A DNA stretch of 64,000 nucleotides from CAWKGV01 sp963849305 (GTDB taxonomy: Bacteria; Pseudomonadota; Alphaproteobacteria; Acetobacterales; Acetobacteraceae), in assembly GCA_963849305.1 (NCBI GenBank), contig CAWKGV010000002.1, forward strand, positions 124,001 through 188,000. The letters are read 5' to 3'. Positions 17,969 through 25,449 of this stretch are shown piece by piece. The number at the start of each line of letters is the position of its first letter. Positions within the stretch are counted from its first letter, which is position 1. The notes under the pieces were generated by a model. It was given only the letters and a program-made list of their open reading frames with translations, ran no database searches and had not been told where the DNA came from. Position numbers and translations under genes: made by a program.

Positions 17969-18727
17969 ATGGACGGCATCGCCCGGGTCGCGCTGGTCAC
18001 CGGCGCGGCGAGCGGCATCGGCGCGGCGGTGTGCCGGGCGCTGTCGGCATCCGGCGTCGGCCTCGCGATCCATACGCGCCGGAACCGCTCGGGCGTCGAG
18101 GCGGTCGCCGCCGAGGCGCGCGCGAGCGGAGCGACGGCCGAGGTGCTGCTCGGCGACCTCGCCGAGCCAAAGACGGCGGCGGCTTTGGTCGACGCGACCA
18201 TCGCCCGGTTCGGCCGGCTCGACGTGCTGGTGAGCAACGCGGGCTTCGCCGAGCGGACGCTGCTGGCGCAACTCACCGACAGCGCGATGGCGCGGTCGGT
18301 CGAGACGATCCAGGGCGCATTCTTCCGCCTGGCCCGCGCCGCGATCCCGCATCTGGCGGGCGCACGCGACGGGCGGGTGGTCGCGGTGTCCAGCTTCGTC
18401 GCTCACGTGTTCCGGCCCGGCGTGCCCGCCTTCCCGGCCTCGGCGGCGGCCAAGGCCGGGCTTGAGGCGCTGGTGCGCGCCCTGGCGATCGAGCTGGCGC
18501 TCGCGGGCGTGACCGTGAACGCCGTAGTGCCCGGCTTCATCCGCAAGGATGCCGGCACTCACGTCGCGGTCGACCCCGCCCGGCTCGCCCAACAGGTCGC
18601 GGCGATCCCGCTGGGCCGGCTCGGCCTGCCCGACGAGGTGGCAGCCGCCGTCGCCTTCCTGGCCTCACCCGCCGCCGGCTACATCACGGGCGCGACGCTG
18701 CGGGTGGATGGCGGGTTGGGGATGTAG
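17969..18727 (+). CDS. SDR-family protein lacking the catalytic tyrosine
   Basis: This is a short-chain dehydrogenase/reductase fold protein of about 250 residues. The cofactor motif TGAASGIGAAV, the NAG motif (VSNAGF), the catalytic Ser region VSSFVAH and a C-terminal GATLRVDGGLGM all fit. At the active site the YxxxK tetrad is replaced: the lysine of FPASAAAKAGLEAL is preceded four residues earlier by Ser, not Tyr. Classical reductase activity is therefore doubtful. It may be a non-canonical or binding-only member. The ATG at 17969 starts seven residues before the cofactor loop, as usual. GTG at 17942 is the longer alternative. The gene follows the DUF29 gene closely on the same strand. Confidence 0.82.
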   Translation: MDGIARVALVTGAASGIGAAVCRALSASGVGLAIHTRRNRSGVEAVAAEARASGATAEVLLGDLAEPKTAAALVDATIARFGRLDVLVSNAGFAERTLLAQLTDSAMARSVETIQGAFFRLARAAIPHLAGARDGRVVAVSSFVAHVFRPGVPAFPASAAAKAGLEALVRALAIELALAGVTVNAVVPGFIRKDAGTHVAVDPARLAQQVAAIPLGRLGLPDEVAAAVAFLASPAAGYITGATLRVDGGLGM

Positions 18728-18756
18728 CAGCGAGAACGCGGGGCAGGTATTTCGTC

Positions 18757-18800
18757 GCGGGGGTATTTCTGGAACGTGGCGGGGGTATCTCTGGAACGTG
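18757..18800. repeat. Exact tandem pair of 22-bp units
   Basis: GCGGGGGTATTTCTGGAACGTG (18757-18778) is followed without a gap by the same 22 bases with a single T-to-C change (18779-18800). It lies 30 bp after the SDR stop. A stretch at about 18850-18880 (CTCTCTCTGGGAGAGGGTTG) resembles the common proteobacterial CCCTCTCCC intergenic repeat. Apart from these, 18728-18982 holds nothing recognisable. Confidence 0.6.
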
Positions 18801-18982
18801 ATCGTAACCAAGATTCGTATCAGCTGAGAGGGAGCATGACAAAATCCTCTCTCTGGGAGAGGGTTGGGTGAGGGTCCGAGCGGCAAGGACAGTCGCGCCG
18901 GAGTTGCTATAGTCTATCCGCCAACCACCTCGCCCGCGCCGATCTCCCTTTGAGGAAGGTTATCATGGCTTTCTCTGATATC

Positions 18983-19297
18983 TCATCGGCGGGCGGAGTT
19001 GGCGGCTTTTCCCGGCTCGAACGTGATCCGCAGCCGTGTTCCGGTCGCCTTGGCGAACCGCTCAAGGGTGCGGGTGGACGGCATGGTGCGGCCACTTTCC
19101 AGCCGGGCAATGACGGCCTGAGTTGTCCCCATGGCGGCGGCAACCTGCTCCTGCGTCATGTCGGCGCGGCTGCGGGCCTCGATCAGCGCGGACGCAAGCG
19201 CGAACTCGCCCTCTAGCGCGTCGTATGCGGCCATGAACTTGGGATCTTTCTCCGACTCTCGGAACGATTCCTCGACGGGAATGAACTTGTGGGTCAT
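18983..19297 (-). CDS. higA: HigA-type antitoxin, XRE-family helix-turn-helix
   Basis: This is a 104-residue DNA-binding antitoxin. An N-terminal amphipathic stretch (FIPVEESFRESEKDPKF) is followed by a helical linker. The helix-turn-helix is ADMTQEQVAAAMGTTQAVIARLESG, then TRTLERFAKATGTRLRITF as in HigA/HipB-like regulators. The ATG at 19297 has AAGGGGG 4-5 nt upstream. The reading frame is open further upstream into residues NPTPRREIE, which belong to the tail of the cognate toxin, so toxin-first gene order is conserved. The toxin itself is broken (19335-19430), leaving an orphan antitoxin that could still repress its own promoter or act on another toxin. Confidence 0.82.
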   Translation of the reverse strand: MTHKFIPVEESFRESEKDPKFMAAYDALEGEFALASALIEARSRADMTQEQVAAAMGTTQAVIARLESGRTMPSTRTLERFAKATGTRLRITFEPGKAANSARR

Positions 19298-19334
19298 TTC
19301 ACCCCCTTGGCCCTTCGCAGGGCGGGTTTCGATT

Positions 19335-19430
19335 TCACGGCGCGGCGTAGGGTTCCCGCATCCGCTCAAGGCCGTAGCTGCCGATCATCTCCACGGTTCG
19401 GCGGAAGGATGCCCGAATGTCCTCGGGCAT
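19335..19430 (-). pseudogene. higB: HigB/RelE-type toxin remnant
   Basis: The 31 codons MPEDIRASFRRTVEMIGSYG then LERMREPY match the N-terminal third of phage-derived HigB/RelE-like toxins (typically LPEDIQASF...LVREPY). The reading then meets a stop at 19335. The family's C-terminal motif TPRREIE appears in another frame at about 19325-19350, immediately after. The middle of the toxin (the beta-sheet with the catalytic basic residues, about 50 residues) is missing, so an internal deletion with frame loss is the simplest reading. No toxin activity is expected. Confidence 0.6.
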
Positions 19431-19538
19431 AGAATATACCGTTTTTGCGATAAATACAAGCTGTCTTCCCCCCCGAAGGCCCCTTCTTCCTTACCCCATG
19501 TTCCTTGTTCGGCCTGAGACGGCCGTTTTGCTCAGTGC

Positions 19539-20282
19539 CTATCCGCCGACCATCATGCGCACGATCTCGTCGGGATTGGCCCCGGCGGTCGCCACCTCGC
19601 CGGCGACGATCCCCCGCCGCAGCACCACGATGCGGTCGGTCACGGCGAGAATGTCGCCCAGATTGTGCGAAATGAAGATTACCCCCACCCCGCCCGCCTT
19701 CACCGTGCGGATCAGATCCATCACCCGCCGCTGCTCGGGCACCCCGAGCGCCGCGGTCGGCTCGTCCATGATCAGCACGCGAGCGCGCCAGTGGATCGCC
19801 CGGCCGATGGCGACGCATTGGCGCTGCCCGCCGGACAGCGCCCGCACCGGCCGGTCAAGCCGGTCCAGCCCGATGTCGAGGGCATCGAGCGCAAGCGCCG
19901 CCTCGGCGCGCATCCGTTTGCGATCGACCACCGGCAGCAGGCCGAACAGGCGGCGCAGCGGCTCGCGGCCGAGAAACACGTTGGCCCCCACGTCCAGGTT
20001 ATCGGCCAGCGCCAAGTCCTGATAAATCGTCTCGATGCCTCGGGCGCGGGCCTCCTGCGGGTTCGCGAAGGCGACCGGCGCGCCTTCCCACAGGATCGCA
20101 CCCTCGTCGGGCTGGAACACGCCGCTCACGATCTTGATTAGCGTCGATTTGCCAGCGCCGTTGTCGCCCGCCAGCGCCACCACCTCTCCGGCATATACGC
20201 GAAAGGTCACCCTCTCCAGCGCGTGGACGCCGCCGAACCGCTTGCTGAGGCCGCGCGTCTCGAGCAACGGGGCGTCGCTCAT
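19539..20282 (-). CDS. Sugar ABC transporter ATP-binding protein
   Basis: This is the ATPase subunit of a CUT2-type (ribose/xylose/fructose-like) importer. Motifs are Walker A GDNGAGKST, signature LSGGQRQ, Walker B VLIMDEPTAALG, and the switch His in FISHNLG. It has only one nucleotide-binding domain (247 residues), like FrcA, whereas RbsA/XylG are tandem. It would therefore act as a homodimer on the permease encoded just upstream (20337-21371), 54 bp away. It is the last gene of the binding protein-permease-ATPase set, all on the minus strand. Confidence 0.92.
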   Translation of the reverse strand: MSDAPLLETRGLSKRFGGVHALERVTFRVYAGEVVALAGDNGAGKSTLIKIVSGVFQPDEGAILWEGAPVAFANPQEARARGIETIYQDLALADNLDVGANVFLGREPLRRLFGLLPVVDRKRMRAEAALALDALDIGLDRLDRPVRALSGGQRQCVAIGRAIHWRARVLIMDEPTAALGVPEQRRVMDLIRTVKAGGVGVIFISHNLGDILAVTDRIVVLRRGIVAGEVATAGANPDEIVRMMVGG

Positions 20283-20349
20283 GGGCGCGTCATTCGTCGC
20301 CCAGGGGGCGCGTCATTCGTCGGCCAGGGGGGCGCGTCATTCCTCGACC
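20283..20349. repeat. Three tandem copies of a ~23-bp unit between ATPase and permease genes
   Basis: The unit GGGCGCGTCATTCGTCG-CCAG occurs at 20283-20304 and 20305-20327 and partly again from 20328 into the 3' end of the permease gene. It fills the whole 54-bp spacer. On the coding strand each unit contains ATGACGCGCC, resembling the ATP-binding gene's own start region, which hints at slippage-type duplication around that start codon. Confidence 0.55.
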
Positions 20350-21371
20350 CGCCCGCCGCGCCGCTGGCTCTGGTCCACCAGCACCGAGATGATGATGACC
20401 ACGCCGACCGCGACGAATTGCCAGAACGGCTCGACGTTGATGAACACCAGGCCGTATTGGATCACGGCCACGATCAGCGCGCCGATCAGCGTGCCGACCA
20501 GCGTGCCGGAGCCGCCGAACAGGCTGGCGCCGCCGATCACCACCGCGGCGATGCTGTCCAGCAGCAGCGGTTCGCCAGCCTGTGCCGCTCCCGCCGAGAA
20601 GCGGCCGGCATACAGCACGCCGCCCAGGCCGGCGCACAGGGCGGCCAGGATATAAAGCCAGACGGTGACGCGCCGCACGTCCACGCCCGCGCGCACCGCG
20701 GCTTGCCGGTTGCCGCCGATCGCGTACACGTACTGGCCGAAGCGGGTCTGCGACAGCAGGTAGTGCAGTCCCAGCATCGCCCCCGCCGTCACCAACACCA
20801 CGTCGGGCACCCCGCCCAGCGTGCCGTTGCCGATCTCGCTCAGGATCGGGTTGGCGACGGGAACGGTCGTGCCTCCGGCGATCAGGTAAGCGACGCCGCG
20901 CGCCACGCCATACATGCCCAGCGTGCCGATGAACGGCGGCACCCGCAGCCGCGCGATCAGCAGCCCGTTGACCAGCCCGGGAATGAACGACGCGAGCGCC
21001 GCCGCGGCGATCCCGGCCACCAGCCCGCCCGGCACGCCGAGCGGGCCGCTGGCGGCGTTCATCACCTGGCTGGCCACCACCGCCGCCAGCCCCATGATGA
21101 AGCCCACCGACAGGTCGATCCCGCCCGAGATGATGACGAAGGTCTGGCCGATCGCCAGCAGCAGCGGCGCAGTCGTGAACACCGCGATCGAGCGGAGGTT
21201 GAACAGATTGATGATGAAGCTCGCGCCGAAGACGAGCCGCGACCAGATCTCGAACGCGAGCACCAGCACGGCCAGGAACAGCCACGCCCGCGAGGCGGCG
21301 AGCCAAGCGATCCAGGCCGGCTCACGCGGCGGCCCGGACTTTCGCGCCTGCCGGGCGGCGGCGGCGGACAT
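20337..21371 (-). CDS. Sugar ABC transporter permease (RbsC/FrcC-like)
   Basis: This 344-residue inner-membrane subunit of a CUT2 importer has eight to ten hydrophobic helices. The segments FVIISGGIDLSVGFIMGLAA and GLVNGLLIARLRVPPFIGTLGMYGVARG are diagnostic. GGASLFGGSGTLVGTLIGALI near the C-terminus is the conserved EAA-like ATPase contact loop. Its ATG (21371-21369) overlaps the TGA of the binding-protein gene by one base, so translation is probably coupled. The transported sugar is not predictable. The nearby sugar-acid dehydratase and the SDR at 22603 would fit an aldose or polyol. Confidence 0.93.
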   Translation of the reverse strand: MSAAAARQARKSGPPREPAWIAWLAASRAWLFLAVLVLAFEIWSRLVFGASFIINLFNLRSIAVFTTAPLLLAIGQTFVIISGGIDLSVGFIMGLAAVVASQVMNAASGPLGVPGGLVAGIAAAALASFIPGLVNGLLIARLRVPPFIGTLGMYGVARGVAYLIAGGTTVPVANPILSEIGNGTLGGVPDVVLVTAGAMLGLHYLLSQTRFGQYVYAIGGNRQAAVRAGVDVRRVTVWLYILAALCAGLGGVLYAGRFSAGAAQAGEPLLLDSIAAVVIGGASLFGGSGTLVGTLIGALIVAVIQYGLVFINVEPFWQFVAVGVVIIISVLVDQSQRRGGRVEE

Positions 21372-22348
21372 CAGTTCGAGTAGATGAACTTGGCCACGTT
21401 CGGGTCGCCGACGTTGCTCTTGTCGATCACCGTGAAGCCGGTGCCGATGCGGGTGGGGACGGACACTCCCGACAGCGCCGCGTGCGCCGTGAGGACGCCG
21501 AAATAGCCGATTTCGGCCGGGTGCTGGGCGATGGCGATGTCGACCAGGCCGCTCTTGATTTGGTCGATGATCGAGGTCGGCGCGTCGAAGGCCACGACCT
21601 TGACCTTCCCGGTCGCGCCCGCCTGCTTCACCCCGTTCGCGGCCCCCAGGGCGGAGAACAGATTGGCGCCGAACACGCCCGCCAAGTCGCTGTTGCGTGC
21701 CAGCACCGACTGCAACTGGCTCGCCGCCTTGTTGGCGTCGTCGTTGTTGAACTGCGTCGGCAGCACGGTAATGCCGGTATGCTTCTTCATTTCGTCCTTG
21801 AACCCTTCTTCGCGCTGATCGGTGGTCGAAACGCCCGGCACGACGTTCGCCACGTACACCTTGCCCTTGTCACCGATCGCCTTCGCCAGCGCGCGCGCCG
21901 CGATCTCGCCGCCCAGCACGTTATCCGAGGCGACGTAGGACAGCGGGAAATCGGCGCCGCCGCTGCCGGTCTGGTAATGGCCGTTGCCGATGAAGGTATC
22001 GACGGTGATGACCTTGATGCCGGCATCGAACGCCTTCTTCAGCGGCTGGATCAGCTGCATCTTGTCGGTGGGCGCGATCAGGATGGCGTCGGGGTGGCGT
22101 GCGATCACCGCGTCCAGCACCGGCACTTGGGTCACCGGGTTGAAGTCCGGCGCCCCTTGGAAGTTCAGCGTGTCGCCCAGCGCCTCGGCGGCGGCCTCTG
22201 CGCCCTTGTGCATGGTGATATAAAAAGCGTCGGTGGTCAGGCCCGGGATCAGCGTGATCGTGTAGTGTTTCCCGGCTGCCTGCGTGGGCACCGCGCCCAC
22301 GGCCAGGCCCAGCGCGGCCAGTGCCGTCCCGAATTGCCGCCGTTTCAT
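21371..22348 (-). CDS. Periplasmic sugar-binding protein of the ABC importer
   Basis: This is a substrate-binding protein of the ribose/galactose type (325 residues, periplasmic-binding-protein-like domain 4). MKRRQFGTALAALGLAVGAVPTQA is a signal peptide with an RR pair. KHYTITLIPGLTTDAFYITMHKGAEAAAEAL is the opening beta-alpha unit, and PDAILIAPTDKMQ and IKVITVDTFI are the ligand-site strands seen in CUT2 receptors. The start ATG at 22348 has GAGGGGG 9 nt upstream. A longer reading upstream has no ribosome site. It is the first gene of the importer operon. The ligand is unknown. Confidence 0.92.
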   Translation of the reverse strand: MKRRQFGTALAALGLAVGAVPTQAAGKHYTITLIPGLTTDAFYITMHKGAEAAAEALGDTLNFQGAPDFNPVTQVPVLDAVIARHPDAILIAPTDKMQLIQPLKKAFDAGIKVITVDTFIGNGHYQTGSGGADFPLSYVASDNVLGGEIAARALAKAIGDKGKVYVANVVPGVSTTDQREEGFKDEMKKHTGITVLPTQFNNDDANKAASQLQSVLARNSDLAGVFGANLFSALGAANGVKQAGATGKVKVVAFDAPTSIIDQIKSGLVDIAIAQHPAEIGYFGVLTAHAALSGVSVPTRIGTGFTVIDKSNVGDPNVAKFIYSN

Positions 22349-22513
22349 GCTCGTTTTTCCCCCTCGGTTAGCGCCCGTGACTCCGGGCTTGGTCGGCGCA
22401 GCGCGGAGTAGAGGCCACAATGCACGTGCTCGTAAAGCGCATCATGGCGCGCCACCAGCGCCGACGTTTTGGATTCGTGCTAGCAACGAATTTGCTTTTA
22501 TCACTCCCCCTTC

Positions 22514-22590
22514 GTACCGTCATCCTCGGCGAATGCCGCGAACGCCGAGGCCTCCGCCGAGCATGACAGGAGAGGTCGGAACTAGGGCGC
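22514..22590. repeat. REP-like palindromic element, copy C (inverted)
   Basis: Read on the minus strand this starts CCCTAGTTCCGACCTCTC, identical to the bases just before copy A at 7501-7520, followed by TGTCATG and a longer imperfect palindrome of CTCGGCG/CGCCGAG repeats down to CGTCATCC. It lies between the SDR and the sugar-binding-protein gene. It is a diverged member of the same dispersed family. The remaining non-coding DNA at 22349-22513 shows nothing. Confidence 0.5.
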
Positions 22591-22602
22591 GCTGGCATAG
22601 TG

Positions 22603-23415
22603 TTACTTCGCCTGTCGCGGATAGGCGGATGGCGCCGCTGAAGCGCCGGCATCGACCGGCAACACGATGCCCGTGACCCAGCGGGCCTCCTCGCTTGCGA
22701 GATACAGCACGGCGTTGCCCACATCCCATCCGCTGCCCTCGGTCTTCAGGAGCGAACGGTTCTTGCGGGCCTCGCGCAATTCCTCGCTCATGCCGCGCGC
22801 ATAGACCATCGGTGTATAGACCATCCCGGGCGCGACCGCGTTCACCCGGATGCCATCGGCGGCGTGATGCGCGGCCATCGCCCGCGTCATGTTCACCACC
22901 GCGCCCTTGGAGGTGTGGTAGAACAACGATGGCCCGCCGCCGAACAGCCCGGCATACGAAGCCAGGTTGACGATCGCGCCGCCGCCCGATCGCGCCATCT
23001 CCGGCACCGCGTGCTTGGCCATCAGCACCATCGAGGTCACGTTGACCCGCATCGCCCGCTCCCACTCATCGAGATCGACCTCGACGGCGGAGCCCTGCGG
23101 GCCGCTGATGCCGACGTTGTTCACCAGTACGTCGAGCCGCCCCCAGGTCCGCGCCGTTTCGCGCACGACGCGCGCGCAGTCGCCGGGCTCTGTCACGTCA
23201 GCGAGCACGCTGCGGCTGACACCGCCCTCGGCGCCGATCATCTCCTGCGTGCGGCTGGCCCACTCGGCGTTCTCGTCCACCAAAGCGACCTTGGCCCCGT
23301 GCCGCGCGAGCAGGATCGCGCTCGCCCGGCCATTGCCGATCCCGTCGGCGCGCGAGCCGGCACCGGTGACGATCGCCACCTTGCCCGCGAGCCGCCGGTC
23401 TGCCTGGTTCGCCAT
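22603..23415 (-). CDS. SDR-family NAD(P)-dependent oxidoreductase
   Basis: This is a classical short-chain dehydrogenase of 270 residues. The cofactor motif is TGAGSRADGIGNGRA, which carries a small insertion relative to TGxxxGIG. NNVG is followed by the catalytic Ser in NLASYAG and an intact YHTSK tetrad (LFYHTSKGAVVNMTRA). The C-terminal VTGIVLPVDAGAS is typical. It is upstream of the sugar importer on the same strand (255 bp gap containing a REP-like repeat), so it may act on the imported sugar or polyol. This is inference from neighbourhood only. A UDP-sugar or acyl substrate cannot be excluded. Confidence 0.88.
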   Translation of the reverse strand: MANQADRRLAGKVAIVTGAGSRADGIGNGRASAILLARHGAKVALVDENAEWASRTQEMIGAEGGVSRSVLADVTEPGDCARVVRETARTWGRLDVLVNNVGISGPQGSAVEVDLDEWERAMRVNVTSMVLMAKHAVPEMARSGGGAIVNLASYAGLFGGGPSLFYHTSKGAVVNMTRAMAAHHAADGIRVNAVAPGMVYTPMVYARGMSEELREARKNRSLLKTEGSGWDVGNAVLYLASEEARWVTGIVLPVDAGASAAPSAYPRQAK

Positions 23416-23440
23416 TCTCGTCTCCTTTGCGGTGCGCCGC

Positions 23441-23608
23441 TCAGCCGCCCGGGTCGATCGCGGCCGCGCAGGCGTTGGTCGGCGTCGCCGCGGCGTGGCC
23501 GACCACCGGCACGATGTCGATCGCCGCCGAGGTGACCCGGCAGGGGGCGGCGAACAGGCCGCAACCGGATAGCGCGAGCAGGCTGAGCAGCATAAAGGAA
23601 CGCAGCAT
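23441..23608 (-). CDS. Small lipoprotein, DUF6726-like
   Basis: This 55-codon gene starts at the ATG at 23608. The N-terminus MLRSFMLLSLLALSGCGLF is a compact lipoprotein signal with lipobox LSGC, so Cys16 would be lipidated. The mature part is only about 40 residues (AAPCRVTSAAIDIVPVVGH, then a second Cys in TNACAAAID). The CRVTSA...VVPVVGH pattern is that of the tiny DUF6726 proteins of alphaproteobacteria. The two Cys in the mature part could form a disulfide. Role unknown. It precedes the SDR gene on the same strand. Confidence 0.72.
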   Translation of the reverse strand: MLRSFMLLSLLALSGCGLFAAPCRVTSAAIDIVPVVGHAAATPTNACAAAIDPGG

Positions 23609-23692
23609 CGGCGGAGCCTACAGGGGCGGCCAGCCGGTTGCCATCCGGGGGGCGGATGCGGTCTTGTGAGACCGGTAGCTCAGGAGGCGAGA

Positions 23693-24547
23693 ATGCGCGT
23701 CAGCGTGGTGCAGATGAACCCGGGCGCGGACAAGCAGGAAAACATCGCCCAGGCAAGAAGCCTGATCGACGCGGCGGTGAGCGCCGACCGGCCGGATATC
23801 GTGAGCCTGCCCGAAGTCTGGAGCTGCCTCGGCGGCACCCGCGCCGGCAAGCTTGAGCAGGCCGAGGAGCTGCCCGCGAAGGGCTCCAACCTGCCCGGCG
23901 GGACGGCTTACGAGTTCCTGCGTGACGTGGCGCGCGGAGCGCGCGTGCATGTCCACGGCGGCTCGATCCAGGAGAAGGGCGGGACGGAGGCAGGCAGCGA
24001 CAAGCTGTTCAACACCACGGTCGTGTTCGATCCGAACGGGGCGGAGATCGCCCGCTATCGCAAGATCCACCTGTTCGACATCACCACGCCGGACGGCACC
24101 GGGTTCCGCGAAAGCAGCGCCTACGGCTCCGGAGACGAGATCGTGACCTATGCCGTTAACGGCATCACCGTGGGGGTCACGATCTGCTACGACCTGCGCT
24201 TTCCCGAGCTGTACCTGGCGTTGCGCCGGGCGGGGGCGGAGCTGATCTTCGTGCCCTCGGCGTTCACCTTGCAGACCGGCAAGGACCACTGGGAGCCGCT
24301 GATGCGTGCCCGCGCGATCGAGACGCAATGCTGGATGGCGGCCCCGGCCACTTGGGGACGACACCTGGAGGGCTCGCGCGGCGAGCCGCGCTTCACCTAC
24401 GGCCATTCGATGATCTGCGACCCATGGGGAATGGTGGTGGCGCAGGTCTCGGACGGCACCGGCTGGGCGACGGCGCGGATCGACCAGCGCCAGACCGCGC
24501 GCGTGCGCCGCGACATGCCGGTGCTGGAGCACCGGAAGCTCGCTTGA
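23693..24547 (+). CDS. Carbon-nitrogen hydrolase (nitrilase superfamily, omega-amidase/Nit-like)
   Basis: This cytoplasmic amidase has the Glu-Lys-Cys triad of the nitrilase superfamily: Glu in LPEVWSCLGG, Lys in YRKIHLFDI and Cys in TICYDLRFPELY. About 284 residues is the usual length for the Nit1/Nit2 (omega-amidase, deaminated-glutathione amidase) branch, and the RKIHLFD and YDLRFPE motifs are typical of it. AGGAGG lies 5-6 nt before the ATG at 23693. The stop overlaps the probable TTG start of nadK. Deaminated glutathione or alpha-ketoglutaramate are the best substrate guesses from family knowledge. Confidence 0.9.
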   Translation: MRVSVVQMNPGADKQENIAQARSLIDAAVSADRPDIVSLPEVWSCLGGTRAGKLEQAEELPAKGSNLPGGTAYEFLRDVARGARVHVHGGSIQEKGGTEAGSDKLFNTTVVFDPNGAEIARYRKIHLFDITTPDGTGFRESSAYGSGDEIVTYAVNGITVGVTICYDLRFPELYLALRRAGAELIFVPSAFTLQTGKDHWEPLMRARAIETQCWMAAPATWGRHLEGSRGEPRFTYGHSMICDPWGMVVAQVSDGTGWATARIDQRQTARVRRDMPVLEHRKLA

Positions 24548-25384
24548 ACGCCCCCCTCGCCCCGGTTGCCGCACCGTCCGCGCGGCAGCGCACCGTGACG
24601 CCCGGGCGGATCGCGTTCACCGCGGCGCCCACCATGCTGGCTTGTCAAGCGCAGGAGCGGCTGGCCGAGCGTTACGGCGATTGCCCGTTGGAACAGGCCG
24701 AGGTGATCGTGCCCCTGGGCGGGGACGGGTTCATGCTGCAAACACTGCACCAAGTGCTCGAAACGCTGCACCGGGTGCTCGGCCGCCCGACCCCGGTCTA
24801 TGGCATGAATTGCGGCTCGGTCGGCTTCCTGATGAACCCGTTCGAGGAAGCGGGCCTGATCGAACGGATCTCCCAGGCGCAGGAGGCGGTATTGCATCCG
24901 CTGCGGATGCACTCTGTCACGGCAAGCGGGGACGCGGCGGAGGCGCTTGCCTTCAACGAGGTGAGCCTGCTGCGCCAACTCGCCCAGGCGGCCAAGATCC
25001 GGATCACGGTGGACGGGCGGGTGCGGCTGGCCGAGCTGATCTGCGACGGCGTGCTGGTTTCGACCCCGGCCGGGTCCAGCGCCTACAATCTCTCGGCGCA
25101 TGGCCCGATCGTGCCGCTGTCGGCGAACCTGCTGCCGATGACCCCGATCAGCGCCTTCCGCCCCCGCCGCTGGCGCGGCGCCTTGCTGCCGAGCACGGCC
25201 GCCGTGCTGTTCGAGGTGCTGGAGGCCGACAAGCGCCCGGTCGCGGCGGTGGCCGATTCAACCGAGGTGCGCGATGTGGTCTCGGTCGCCGTGTGCGAGG
25301 ACCGAAGCGTGAGCGTCACGCGTGCTGTTCGACCCCGACCAGGGCCTGTCGGAGCGGATCATCGCCGAGCAGTTCACGGTGTAG
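24544..25384 (+). pseudogene. nadK: NAD kinase, 3'-frameshifted
   Basis: NAD kinase makes NADP from NAD and ATP. Diagnostic motifs are present: VPLGGDGFML (the GGDG motif), YGMNCGSVGFLMNPF, FNEVSLLR, DGVLVSTPAGSSAYNLSAHGPIVP, and TEVRDVVSVAV. At about 25321 one extra G turns the expected LLFDPDQGLSERIIAEQF tail out of frame. Corrected, the gene ends at the TAG at 25384. Uncorrected it runs on to 25629, replacing the last 20 residues by about 100 unrelated ones. An unusual seven-codon tandem duplication lies after GFML (QTLHQVL then ETLHRVL). The start is either TTG at 24544, overlapping the amidase stop, or GTG at 24595. NAD kinase is normally essential, so a sequencing error is a serious alternative. 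Confidence 0.85.
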
Positions 25385-25449
25385 CCGACACTGCCGGCTC
25401 CACCTCGCCTGCTCTCGCGGGCAGAGGTGAAGCCGGCGTCGCAGGCCCG

